Source of the DNA: Vandiemenella viatica
Taxonomy: Eukaryota; Arthropoda; Insecta; Orthoptera; Morabidae
Direction: 5' to 3'
NCBI GenBank assembly: GCA_031002005.1
Contig: CM061921.1
Location: 147,221,283-147,285,282 of the forward strand
DNA length: 64,000 nt
The position numbers were made by a program, and so were the translations under genes. Numbering within the stretch: the first letter of the stretch is position 1; every line of letters begins with the position of its first letter. The notes under the pieces were generated by a model, which did not search any database, had not been told where the DNA came from, and worked only from the letters and a program-made list of their open reading frames with translations. Below, piece after piece: positions 1-10,202 of the stretch.

Positions 1-183
1 CCTGCGTATTATTACAGAAAGTATTTTTGAGGCACCATTTTTCTCCCACCATACTTAAAAATGATACCACATTTACTGATATTAGTTAAGTCCTCCGCTC
101 TGGTAAAATTATTAGTTAAAAAGGAATTTTTCTAAATTCAACCCTTAAATGGCAAAATTATGAACAATAAAGGTCACAAGTAA

Positions 184-501
184 GGGACCGTGCACAAACT
201 ACGTGACACTGGGGGGGGGGGGGGGAGGGGTTGGCTGAAAGGCTACGCTGGGCTACGTGGGGGGAGGGGGGGGATTCCGAGCCAAGCCACGTATCCTTCC
301 AATCATAACATTTTTCACAGTTAAAATGAGGAACAGAACTCACAGCAGCATGTGAATATTTATTTCCCACAGTTAATTATCTCTGTAAGTAATTTACAAT
401 AGTCTGACAAGAGAAAACAGTACAAAGCCACGTATTGCTACGTGGGGGGGGGGGGGTTCACAGGAGGCCAAAATGGAGCTACGTGTTTTATGCACGCTCC
501 C
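184..501 (-). mobile_element. Harbinger-like MITE, family A, copy 1
   Basis: Non-coding element of 318 bp with imperfect terminal inverted repeats: it opens GGGACCGTGCACAAACTACG and closes with TATGCACGCTCCC. Flanking TAA occurs at 181-183 and 502-504, which fits the 3-bp TWA target duplication of PIF/Harbinger elements. Inside are G-rich tracts, repeated ACGTGG/CTACG words and an AT-rich middle that recurs in four other copies in this window (16994, 23029, 41666 and 44406). It has no transposase and would need one supplied in trans. Superfamily assignment is inferred from target and termini. Confidence 0.7.
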
Positions 502-801
502 TAAGCTGCAGTTCAGTCAGGTTGCTAGGCTTCGTGGACTTCTATAAGGATTGATTGCATTCGCTAGATAGCAGCACCATACATCAGAGATAAAACACAG
601 TGTGTGTGTTTTCTGGAGTAAGGAGCTTTTCTTATATTTTTGTTTCTGTTAGGAAAACATTGTCATTTCTGTTACGTAAGACGTTGCTACGTACCTGTTT
701 CAGTTGCTGTATATGCGCCGGTTCGTCTTTCATCCTATTGCAAACTACCAATCTAGATATTCATCGTATGTTGTTCGCGAAATTTTCGTACGGGCCACCT
801 A

Positions 802-2229
802 CACAGACGGAAAAAAAAATCCCAACACCAAGAAAAAATTATTGTAGAGTAATGAAATTTGGACAATGCATTTGTCAAGTTAACATGTTTAATTGATTAA
901 ATTTTCAAGATCCCAGGTTAATTTAAGCTCAAGAAAATGCATTTCAAATGTGAAATACTGTTAAATTAATAGCCGGTGTAACCTCCAGAATTTTGAATGC
1001 AAGCCTGCAAACGTGAATGCATTGTGTCATACAGGTTTCGAATGTCACTTTGTGGTATGGAGTTCCATGCTTGTTGTACTTGTGCTGTCAATACTGGGAC
1101 GGTCAGTGCTGGCTGTGGATGATGCTGGAGTTGTCGTCCAATGATATCCCATACGTGTTCAATTGGAGACAGATCTGGTGATCTCGCAGGCCAAGGTAAC
1201 ATGTCGACACTCTGTAGAGCACGTTGCGAGACAACAGCGGTATGAGGGCGAGCGTTATCCTGTTGAAAAACTCCCCCTTGAATGCTGTTCATGAATGGCA
1301 GCACTACAGGTTGAATTACCAGACTGACGTACAAATTTGCAGTCAGTGTGTTTGGTATAACCACAAGAGTGCTCCTGCTGTCATAGGAAATTGCTCCCCA
1401 GACCATGACTCCAGGTGTAGGTCCAGTGTGTCTAGGCCGCAGACAGTTTGGTTGCAGGCGTTCCCCTGGCCTCCTTCTGACCAACACTCGGCCATCACTG
1501 GCACCAAGGCAGAACCTGCTTTCATCAGAAAACACAACAGATCTCCACTCCGTCCTCCAATGAGCTCTGGCTTGACACCACTGGAGTCGCAAACGGCGAT
1601 GGCTTGTAGTCAGTGGAATGCACGCTACAGGGCGCCTGGCTCGGAGCTGTCCTTGAAGTAACCGATTTCTAACAGTTCGTTGTGTCACTGTGGTACCAAC
1701 TGCAGCTCGAATTTCTGCCGCAGATGCAGTACGATGCGCCACAGCTGTACGCCGAATACGGCGGTCTTCCCTCTCAGTAGTGCCACGTGGCCTCCCGGAA
1801 CCCGGTCTTCTTGAGGCAGTACCATCCCTTGACCACTGCACCCAACAATCATGCACAGTGGATACATTCCGGCCAAGTCTTTCTGCAATATCGCGAAAAG
1901 AAAATCCACCTTCTCGTAGCCCTATTACACGACCTCGTTCAAACTCGGTGAGCTGTTGATAATGGCTTCTTTGTCTTCTTAAATGCATTCTTGGCTAACA
2001 TCAACTCACTATGTCAAATCTCAGCGGTAAATAACGTTCACAAACTTTACAGCGCGTATTTAAAGCAAACCTGATTTGCAAGCTCTGAGTAGCGCTACTA
2101 GCGCAACACTTATGCGCGAAGCGCGAAATTTGAATCGATGTCATCTTTCAGATGTATAAACACGCCTACCAAATTTCGTTTATCTAACACAAGTCTTTCT
2201 TGGTGTTGGGATTTTTTTTTCCGTCTGTG
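802..2229 (-). mobile_element. Complete Tc1-like DNA transposon
   Basis: A 1428-bp element with perfect 34-bp terminal inverted repeats at 802-835 and 2196-2229. Both ends start CACAGACGG followed by an A-run. It is flanked by TA at 800-801 and 2230-2231, the Tc1/mariner target duplication. It contains one uninterrupted transposase frame on the minus strand. The identical termini and intact frame suggest recent insertion. The element is AT-rich near its ends and GC-richer in the gene, unlike the surrounding DNA. Confidence 0.93.
966..1988 (-). CDS. Tc1-like transposase, apparently intact
   Basis: A 340-residue transposase, the usual length for Tc1. It binds the terminal repeats and cuts and pastes the element into TA sites, acting in the nucleus. 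The N-terminal half carries paired-type helix-turn-helix regions (about residues 12-60 and 75-115) separated by a GRPR motif at 65-68. The DDE catalytic domain has Asp155 in VVFSDESRF, Asp244 in FQQDNARPHTA and Glu277 in SPDLSPIEHVWD. The gap between the second Asp and the Glu is 32 residues by my count, two fewer than classical Tc1. The C-terminus has the SGGYTGY ending typical of insect Tc1 proteins. The chosen ATG is the first in frame and gives the family's usual N-terminus. No stop or frameshift is visible. Activity is not proven. Confidence 0.93.
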   Translation of the reverse strand: MHLRRQRSHYQQLTEFERGRVIGLREGGFSFRDIAERLGRNVSTVHDCWVQWSRDGTASRRPGSGRPRGTTEREDRRIRRTAVAHRTASAAEIRAAVGTTVTQRTVRNRLLQGQLRARRPVACIPLTTSHRRLRLQWCQARAHWRTEWRSVVFSDESRFCLGASDGRVLVRRRPGERLQPNCLRPRHTGPTPGVMVWGAISYDSRSTLVVIPNTLTANLYVSLVIQPVVLPFMNSIQGGVFQQDNARPHTAVVSQRALQSVDMLPWPARSPDLSPIEHVWDIIGRQLQHHPQPALTVPVLTAQVQQAWNSIPQSDIRNLYDTMHSRLQACIQNSGGYTGY

Positions 2230-2566
2230 TAGTTGCTTAACTCGGGAATATTAGTTTGTTAAATGAGTTATGTAATCTGTTATTAATAAAGCGTAAAGAA
2301 ACAGAATACCGTTTCTGTATTTGAGCGTTTTTCAATGTTTGTTACGGAACTAAATCATCATACGGATATTACGTGGATGACTGTAATACTTCTGAGACGT
2401 GGCGAGTTTTTGAGTGGGTATATCCGTAATGCTGTAACCACAAAAGATATTACAGAGATCCCATTTTTTTTCTGCAAGATTTTTTATAAGAAGGAATAGA
2501 ATGTAGTGTTTTACTTAACATTATGTAAAATTCTTACGTATCTCTGGTCACTTCGTAACAACATTT
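2230..2566. other. No recognised feature
   Basis: AT-rich sequence directly outside the right end of the Tc1 element. I see no coding pattern or repeat. Confidence 0.5.
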
Positions 2567-2778
2567 GAGAAGATCCTAGAGAAAAGAATGCGTAACAAGG
2601 AAGAGAGCTATGTAAACGAATAGTAGAATTGTTTGCAATGAGAGAGCTCCAAGAAAAGCACTATACGGAGAGGATCTGCTGTCTGTGTTCCTGGGTGTTG
2701 AGAAAGCATATGATAGAAATCACAGAAGAAAGATCCAGGACGACATGGAAAAGGCGAAGTAGGTTGAAAACTTAATTC
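2567..2778 (+). pseudogene. LINE reverse transcriptase fragment (motif A region)
   Basis: Translation with frame changes gives FEKILEKRMRN near 2567 and FLGVEKAYDRNHRRK near 2690-2730. The second matches the FxDxxKAYD motif A of non-LTR reverse transcriptases, but the catalytic Asp is replaced by Gly (FLGVEKAYD). Frameshifts and stops interrupt it, so it is dead. The fragment at 5340 carries the later B and C motifs in the same orientation. The two could be one LINE copy split by later insertions and decay. Confidence 0.6.
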
Positions 2779-3773
2779 TATGTCAAAGGAAGGGGAGAAA
2801 GGACATTGGCAGGAACAAAGGTCTATAGAGAGGCTAGAAAAGACCCACAACTGCTGAAATCTGATAGCCGAATCTGTTAGCTTCAGTGTTATAAAGAATA
2901 TACAAGAAAAGTTACTCTAACAAAAAAATAAAATAAAAAAAAAATATAAAAAAAATGAGGAGCACACACAAAAAAATGAAACGAATCCAAATCAGTAGGA
3001 GTTCAGAGCAGGCAAGTAAACAGTCGTTATCAACAGATTGAGCTGTATTATGCAAAATTTCCTTGAAATTTGTATAATTCGAACATTTGTAGAAATCGCC
3101 ACAGTTCCATTCAACTCTGGTGGCCTGCGCTGTTCGAAAACCTGAGAAAATTATTCATAAAACATATACAATAATTTCAAAGATTATTGGAAAAGTCTAT
3201 GTGCAAACCTGCATTACCGTAACATGTTCATAGAGAAAAGACTGGCAAAAAGTTTCCCATAGGAATCTGTGTGCGGACCAGCCTTCCAGGATATTGATTT
3301 GGAACAAACTATGAATGTGTTGCAACAAACATAAGTTCTGGGTTTGGTAGCATTCGCCAACATCTGGCAGATGCGAAATGCAGAAAGAACCATGAAACAA
3401 AATCAAAAACTTTATTGGGCTGCCTTAGAGTTGTGCTGAGCAAAAGCTAAACCTAGCGCCCCACAAGACGACTTCGGTGATGATAAAAGGAAAACGATAA
3501 AATCCTGTTGTAAAGACCCAGGGAAATAAAATAAGAATGAAAGTAGTATGCCTTTACCACGGTGTACATCTGAATGTGAATTCTAAATCTCACACGTAGG
3601 AAGTATGCAGAATAAATACACTGTTGATGAACAAACTAGGCAGCATCGGCGAAATGCGATTTACGTGGTCATAAGGAGATTCATAAATCAATACTTGCCC
3701 ACACCCGTCCCCATTCCTAGATTCGCAGCAAGCACTTGAGTCAAGCAACTAAAGATGAAATCCAAGGATCTAC
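2779..3773. other. No gene recognised; A-rich tract
   Basis: AT-rich DNA with an A-rich run near 2920-2985. It may be the decayed middle of the LINE whose pieces lie on both sides, but I see no reverse transcriptase motif here. Confidence 0.4.
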
Positions 3774-3965
3774 TTACTATTACTATTACTCCGCGATTCA
3801 CTAAAAGTGTTTGGCGGAGGGTGCTTTGCACCTATCAGGAAAGGTAATCGTTTGGAAGGGATATACGGGATATGGCAGGTGGCGCCGATGGGCTATTGTG
3901 AGGAACCATCCCAGCATTCGCCTGGAGCGATCTAGGGAAACCATGGAAAACCCAGATCAGGATGG
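3774..3965 (-). mobile_element. SINE with shared core and alternative tail, copy 1
   Basis: Read on the minus strand, 3900-3965 matches the core of the dominant SINE (GGTTTTCCATGGTTTCC, then a GCGAATGCTGGGATGGTTCC word). The downstream 3' half differs and ends in GTGAATCGCGGAGTAATAG followed by a short trinucleotide-type repeat. The same arrangement recurs at 8781-8950. The copy lacks a recognisable tRNA-like head. Confidence 0.65.
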
Positions 3966-4313
3966 CGTATACAGTGATGAAATCTGTTCAGACAACGTTC
4001 ACATATGCACCGTTACACCCGGCGTCTGGCAACTGGTTTTTGAAATGGGGAAACAAGGTGCATTACCCTGGATAAAGAGAACAAGATATGAGTGGTAACT
4101 GAAATGATTGGAAGGCCCCTTGAAACCAACAAAGATTTTAGGGCTGCGTTGATTGACGAATGGCAGAAGATATGGACAAATGCAGGCCGATGCACCATTG
4201 ACGTGCTTCTTTGTATGAAAGAATTTGCCATGAATCACCTATAGCTATGTTCAGAGCTCATGTCTATCCGGACATGATCCTTACAGTAGTTTCTTAGAAC
4301 GAAGAGGTATTTA

Positions 4314-4614
4314 GGGGACATCCATTGAGATCTGGCCGGATCCCCCCCCTCCCCCTGGTGAGATCTGGTCCGTGAGAACCACCCCTACAAATCGCCCTCG
4401 AAACTTTGGAGACCCTTCAAAATCGGGTCACAACACCACTTTTCGACGAAATACCCCCCAAAAATCGACTTTCGTGCAATTTGTAGACTTTAGCTCCACA
4501 GTCCAAAATTTTTTCACAAACCTCAGCGAGATTTCCGTAGACTCCCCCCTCCCCTTGGTGAGATTTCGTCGGACCCCCCCCCCATTTCACCTCACGTAAT
4601 TTATGGATGCCACC
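4314..4614 (+). mobile_element. Harbinger-like MITE, family B, copy 1
   Basis: A 301-bp non-coding element. The left end reads GGGGACATCCATT; the right end, reversed, reads GGTGGCATCCATAAATTACG. TTA flanks both sides at 4311-4313 and 4615-4617. Internal C-rich blocks follow the words GGTGAGAT and GTCGGACC. It is related to the copies at 26711 and 39385 and more distantly to family A through the end motif GGGNGCRTCCAT. Confidence 0.7.
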
Positions 4615-4617
4615 TTA

Positions 4618-5339
4618 TAGAAACAGATGCGATTGTGGTGAAGTAATTATTTCCGAGCATATGATCTGGGAATGTGAATAAACGGATGAATTACGAACAT
4701 ACCTTCAAATTCAACTTCAATATTTACGATATACACAGGTTTGACACTTGTTAGATGAAGCTACTAATGTAGGATCATGGCACTAAAAGGGAAATTATCT
4801 TCAAAATAAATTGACTGAGCGTGAAAGGTGCCGCAAACAGGGAGCACCAGGAAAGGACAGGAAGAAACTCAAGGGGAATGAGAACACTAACTGAAAAGTA
4901 TCAGCTCTGAGACTGCACTTACACAAGGAAGACTGCGAGTATTATTACCTCCTGACGTGGGAGTCAGCGGAGAAGTGAGCGGGAAGCTGGGTGGTCTGCT
5001 TGTCAGCGGATGCACTGCATCATCAGCAGAGGGCCGGCGGCCTTGCTGTCAGCAGTGCTGATAAGTGATATGCAGAAAATTCTTAAATACTCACCTCATT
5101 GTTTCGATTTCGACGTTGAAATGTTAATTGTAAATAGTAGATTTCAATTAGTAAGACACTTCCGAATTATTAAATTCTTTAGAAATAGCTAACAAGATCG
5201 ATTAACTAAACAAACAGATGAGAGAATTAAAAAAAAAAATTGTAGAAAATAAAGGCCTACTTTAGGTAACAAGGTTGTATGTAAACTCTGGAAATAATAT
5301 AAAAATAAAACAAAAGAAGGAACGAAGCAATGGTTTAAA
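4618..5339. other. No recognised feature
   Basis: Mostly AT-rich. A GC-richer patch lies at 4950-5060 but shows no motif I recognise. Confidence 0.4.
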
Positions 5340-6110
5340 ACAAAGTAGTGCGATATCGCTGCTTTTCATCTTGGTTGTGGATGAGGTAATGGAAAGGTGT
5401 CTGGAAGAATCCATGAAACTAATTGCTTGCAGATGACCTAATCATCGGGGGTGAATAGTGAAGTAGTTAAATGATAAAAAAATGGACAGACAGTTTGCGT
5501 CAATAGGGTATGAAATTTAATATAAAGACAAGTATCTTGTCATAACCAGAAAGAAGGGCAGGTTAACCAGGGAATTGTGATAGCAGGAATACAGCTGAAT
5601 GTGAATAGTTTTAGATACCTGTGATGTATTGTGGAGGTAAGTGGAAGAGAGAGGCAGACGACACATTTAAGAAGTGTCAGAAGGCTGATATGGAACAAGG
5701 ATGTGCCACAGAGAAGAGAGTAATTTTTTCAGGCGTACAATGTTCCCATTTTCACCTAAGCTGCCGAAATTTTCACAGCGAAGAAGTTGGATAATATTAA
5801 GATAAGAGCGAGTGAAATTTCTCAGAAGCGGAATAGAGGTTACAAGAACGTACAGGACAAGGAACGAGAATGTTGGGGACACAGTCCATGCAAGAAATTG
5901 GACAAGGCAAGGCTCTAAATGTATCTAAATGATAAGAGAATATAAATGAAAATACATGAAATGAAGACAAAAGATAACCCCCCTCCCCCCCCAGAGGCTG
6001 AGATGACTGGAGAAGTGTGTGCTGAAAAGTGAAGACGTAGAGTTGGTGGGAAGAGAAGAAAATGGAAAATTGATAGCTTTGTGTGCAAAACAGACACTCA
6101 GTGGCGGGAA
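5340..6110 (+). pseudogene. LINE reverse transcriptase C-terminal remnant
   Basis: The translation SAISLLFILVVDEVMERC near 5350 matches motif B of non-LTR reverse transcriptases. After a frameshift, ADDLIIGG near 5430 is the catalytic motif C. Downstream, words such as TRKK and FRYL and a degenerate tail continue the usual order to about 6110. Many stops and shifts show an old, inactive copy. It may be the 3' part of the LINE that begins near 2567. The clade is not resolved. Confidence 0.65.
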
Positions 6111-6748
6111 ATTAATTGAACTGTTGAGTCAGCAGAACAAACTATTCTGGTACACAGAAATATAATATACTAGCCTCGTACCCGCGACTTCGTACGCGTG
6201 GATTAAGAATTTTTTTTTGCCAGAATTAAATATAGTAAGTTGTTGGTAACGAAGGATTAGTCCCAAACAATATCGAGTCGGCATAATATGACAGGAAAGC
6301 TATCGCTATATCATTCTACCGTCGAACCTGCCTCTTGAAGAGAATTAATTTCCAACATATTTCTGTCACTATTCGATAAGATCTCAAAATTTCGTGACTA
6401 CAACTGTTAATCATACTGGAAAAAATATCCTGTGCCCTTCATACACATTTCCTTATAAAATTACATCACAACGATATAGCCATTTAGTCGTCAAAACGTA
6501 ACAAAAAGAGACTTACTTCCGTATTTATAATAATATTACTGTTGTTCACACTCACACACTGACTGTGAACAACACCTGAGGGATCATTATAACGTAAAAA
6601 AGTGTACACCTACAACATTGCAAGACTACCTACGATTTGCCTCGCATTGCGCCCCTAACTTTCTAATATCTACAGTTTAACATTCAATCCAAATAACCTA
6701 CGACCCAGGCCTGACTCTTACGATGAAAAAACAATTTTTAAAAATCTG

Positions 6749-6822
6749 ATCCCCGACGGAGATTTCAACCAGAGACCACGACGTTCGTAAGCAAGCTCTT
6801 TAGCCACTGAGCTTCCAGCTCA
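6749..6822 (-). repeat. tRNA-like segment in duplicated unit 1
   Basis: On the minus strand the words GCTCAGTGGCTAAAGAG (A-box-like) and GGTTGAAATCTCC (decayed B box) are spaced as in a tRNA. The B box is mutated and no clear acceptor stem is seen, so this is a relic and not a functional tRNA gene. Confidence 0.5.
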
Positions 6823-7304
6823 CTACACGGAAACACGGCCTGAAGACGTGCATATCCAACGTGTCTGTCTATCGCCGTATTTCCAAGTTATGAGAATCAA
6901 TTGCCAACATATTTCTGTCACCATTCGATAAGGTCTCAAAATTTCGTGACTACAACTGTTAATCACACTGCAAACAATATCCTGTGCCCTTCATACACAT
7001 TTCCTTATAAAATTCCATCACAACGATGTAGCCAATTGGGAGTCATAACGTATCAAAAAGACAGAGACTTACATCCCTAATTATAATAATATTACTGTGG
7101 TTCACACTTACACACTGACTGCGAACAAAACCTGAGGGATCATTATAACGTAAAAGAGTATACACCTACAACATTGCAAGAATACCTACGATTTGCCTCG
7201 CATTGCACCCCTAACTTTCTAATATCTACGGTTTAACATTCAATCCGAATAACCTACGGTCCAGGCCTGACTCTTACGATGAAAAACAATTTTTAAAAAT
7301 CTTA

Positions 7305-7377
7305 TCCCCGACGGAGATTCGAACAGGAGACCATGACGTTCGTAAGCTAGCGCTTTAGCCACTCAGCTGCCAGGCCA
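7305..7377 (-). repeat. tRNA-like segment in duplicated unit 2
   Basis: Better preserved than its partner: A-box-like GCTGAGTGGCTAAAGCG and an intact B-box word TGTTCGAATCTCC on the minus strand. I see no convincing acceptor stem. It probably supplied an internal RNA polymerase III promoter to the repeat. Confidence 0.55.
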
Positions 7378-7612
7378 CTACGCGGAAACTCGGTACGGAG
7401 TCGTACACATCCAAAGTGTCTGTCTACCGCCATATTTCGAAGTTATGAGACAAATGTGTTATTTATACAGATAATTTTTCAACCAAATGTAGACAGTATT
7501 TTTCTCCTTGTTTCAAAGGATAAGTGTGCAAAGTTTCATCGAGAACGGATGAAAACTGTGGATTTGTATGAAGAACAAACAAACAAACCAACAAACATTC
7601 ATCTTTATATAT

Positions 7613-8716
7613 AAAGATATATCAAAGCTAACTTTTCTTCCTGGAGGAACATCATGTAAAACAATGCACCTTAATACTTTAGTCACGGAACCGTAGAGAC
7701 GTGTGGAAAGAGAATGTTACAAACACGTGGTACTTCAAACGAGACATAAATCCTGTGCTTTCACGAGTTTCCAAGAAAAATTCTTTTCACAACCTGCAGT
7801 TGCGGTTAACGAAGATTCATAGAATGGCTTCTGAAGATAATAGCAAACAATTAAGATTGCCTTAGGAGTCCCAACATGCAAACTTGTATTTCTTTTTTGG
7901 TACAAGTAATGCAACTGATCTGACTCGTTTCTTATCCTATACTATTGTCTTGCTGCAGCGTACCGGCGGCATTTAGGATGAATTTTAAGCGATTTGTCGC
8001 AAATGTCTTTGAGAATCTTTTCATTTCCTAAATTCGGTTTGATCCTGTCATGAGGCACCTGTTCCGTTTAAAACTATTTCATTCTTGCCTATTGCACTTT
8101 ATCTTTGCTACATTTTTCTTACTTTATTTTATGTATTATTTAATTTGTGAGATATTTAAGTGCGGTCTTTCTTCGTATTAAGTATTTTATGATCAAAGGT
8201 TTTCTTTTGGTATACAGAAGTTACTTTCATCTTAAATTACTACCTTGTTTCTCTTCTATTCCTAGTTTTGAATTTAGTTTCTGGAAGCTTTAGAATCACA
8301 CGAGGTTTCTTTTTACAATGCACTCCTGTTTTGCTTTGAATCCAAAATGCATATGATCTTCATTTTTTTTTCTTTTTCTGTTTGAGTCAATTTCCGCTTC
8401 TGAGAACACTTTACAGTAAGATACTTTTGTAAATGTTTTTTCCTGTATTCCGCTGCCGATATTATTCTTGTAAATCTTATTTTCCGATCTTTTCTTTCTC
8501 ATAGACCAAAGTTATATATATTATTTCACTCTTTTTACTTGTTACCGTGTTCCTGTGATTATTGAATTTTCTTGAACCTTTACACTCTTCAAATTAATAT
8601 CATTGCTAGATCTGCCAAACGATCTGCAATAAACACAATATGTGTGGTATTAATTACCAAGAGACGGTTTCATACCAGCTGTGTAAAGTGATACTGTGGA
8701 AGCCATCTAACTTGCG
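7613..8716. other. No recognised feature
   Basis: AT-rich sequence. Open frames are short and show no family resemblance. Confidence 0.4.
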
Positions 8717-8780
8717 ACCTGGTGACAGTTTGATTTTTCCTCGCAATTTGCCAATGTCGTGTCCGGACTAAAGTGGATGG

Positions 8781-8950
8781 TATTATTATTATTATTATTT
8801 CGCGATTCACTAAAAGTGTGTGGCGGAGGGTGCATTGCACCTATCCAAAAGGGTAATAGTTTGGAAGGGATATACGGGATATGGCAGGAGGCGCCTATGG
8901 GCTAATGTGAGGAACCATCCCAGCACTCTCCCGGAGCGATCCGCGAAAAT
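8781..8950 (-). mobile_element. SINE with shared core and alternative tail, copy 2
   Basis: Near-match of 3774-3965 in the same orientation. On the minus strand it ends GTGAATCGCGAAATAATAAT, a trinucleotide tail at 8781-8799. The core breaks off at about 8950, earlier than in copy 1. A word resembling the start of the repeat at 63105 (GACCTGGTGACAG) lies just to the left, near 8717. Confidence 0.65.
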
Positions 8951-9199
8951 CCATGTCGACTGCTGTTATTCTCCTTCTGTGATAACCCTGTCCAAAATTG
9001 TTACCTGCACATGGATTTTACCTCCCTAATCCAAACCATCCACCGTAATTCAATCAAACTTCCTAGGTAAATTTAACTGGCTTATTTAAAACTTTTAAAA
9101 TTCCGGACTTCGCTCGTACAATGGTTATGACAATTTTCTTTGTTGCGTAGTCCTAATTGTGGTAGCCGACTTTTTGACTAATCCACCAAGGAAGAAGCC

Positions 9200-9411
9200 A
9201 TCTTCGGGCCTGGCACTTGGGAGGACGTGGGTTCAAGTCCATGTCCGGCCATTCATATTTCGGTGTTCCATGGTTTCCCGAAATCACTCCAGCGAATGCC
9301 GAGATGGTTCATTCAAAAGGCGACAGCCAGATTACTTACTGTTCCCTGTTCCTAGTCCTGCCACCTCTAAAGACCGCGACGTTAACAAGGCGTAAAGCCC
9401 TAAGCAAAAAG
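9200..9411 (+). mobile_element. SINE1 copy, degenerate head
   Basis: B-box word GGTTCAAGTCC, the core with CCATGGTTTCCCGAAATCAC, and the tail GGCGTAAAGCCCTAAG are recognisable. The A-box region is lost. Confidence 0.7.
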
Positions 9412-9844
9412 GAACAAATAACCATAGCCATCATAAGGTAATTTTACACGATTACATTTAATCGGAATACCACCATTCTGGTCTCTAGTACAGTAATTAG
9501 TCTTTGCTAACGTTTAGGATTGGAAATGCAGTTTGTTGGCGTGTCTGGCAAGCCATTTGCGGCTTTTTATGCTGGGAACCGTTCCGCTGGCACAGTCTTC
9601 GTCTTGAGAACAGCGCAGTGCCTCACTGTTCTGTATCTGAAACTTCTAAAATAATTATTTAAAATTATGCAAAGAGCAACATTTTATGCCAATAGCCAAC
9701 TTCAAAGAAAACTTCGATAATCATGAAACTCACACAGCGCTTTTCTCAATTAGATGTATCACTGAAATATACGCAAGATTGCAGAAGATCTGAACGCTGG
9801 GAACGACTAATTAAATCATGGATTTGGTATTTAGTTTGCTGCTG

Positions 9845-9892
9845 GGCGCTAATGACCCCGCCGTCGACGCGCCCTTAAACCCAAACAACACC
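9845..9892 (+). mobile_element. SINE tail fragment
   Basis: The string GGGCGCTAATGACC followed by GTCGACGCGCCC resembles the 3' tail of tRNA SINEs (compare GACCTCGACGTCGACGAGGC in SINE1). Nothing of the head remains. Confidence 0.4.
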
Positions 9893-9973
9893 ATTTAGTT
9901 TGCTAGCGAGAACCGAAGTTGAGGCGGAGGGATTAAAAGAGGCAAACAGCTTTTGTCAAATATTGTTAAGAGC

Positions 9974-10103
9974 TGGATGTAGTCTTCTCGGGAGACTAGC
10001 CGAGTGAGTAAGATGTTTCCACGGCGACGGAGTCTGAGATCGCCGAAATATCGTGTGGAAACATCTTACTCACTCGGCTAGTCTCCCGAGAAGACTACAT
10101 CCA
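9974..10103. repeat. Foldback palindrome with 49-bp perfect arms
   Basis: The arms at 9974-10022 and 10055-10103 are exact reverse complements and enclose a 32-bp loop. The word ATATTGTTAAGAGCTG occurs on both sides, ending at 9974 and at 10148, so the palindrome and some 30 extra bases sit between direct repeats of about 15-16 bp. That looks like an insertion with target duplication. It contains no coding frame. Confidence 0.85.
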
Positions 10104-10202
10104 TTCTCAACGCCGAGAAAGACTTCGTTCCTATATTGTTAAGAGCTGCTAAGAGATTTGTCGATGACTTGAAGAAACCATCGCAGCATTACCATAGTTA
10201 AA

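Larger units (their letters stand above)
6340..7443 (+). repeat. 552-bp tandem duplication (6340-6891 and 6892-7443)
   Basis: The two units align end to end with only scattered substitutions and small gaps. Each begins GAGAATYAATT and ends at the word AAGTTAT. The duplicated unit contains a tRNA-like segment on the minus strand. Confidence 0.85.
6168..7612 (+). mobile_element. Unclassified insect interspersed repeat with internal tandem duplication
   Basis: It begins with TAGCCTCGTACCCGCGACTT at about 6171, a repeat start I recall from many insect genomes. It ends with an AAACAAACAAACC-type tract and CATCTTTATATATAAAG. No protein frame is visible. Most of its length is two copies of a 552-bp unit. 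The short AT-rich 3' end would suit a non-autonomous retroelement or Helitron-like element; I cannot decide between them. Confidence 0.55.

Noticed and set aside
1224..1661. 145-codon plus-strand frame
   Set aside because: It is antisense to the Tc1 transposase and shows no family of its own.
2567..6110. A single intact LINE
   Set aside because: Motifs are in separate, shifted frames with stops and about 2.5 kb of unrelated sequence between; only decayed pieces are supported.
7305..7377. Possible functional tRNA gene on the minus strand
   Set aside because: It lies inside a duplicated repeat with a decayed twin and lacks a clear acceptor stem.
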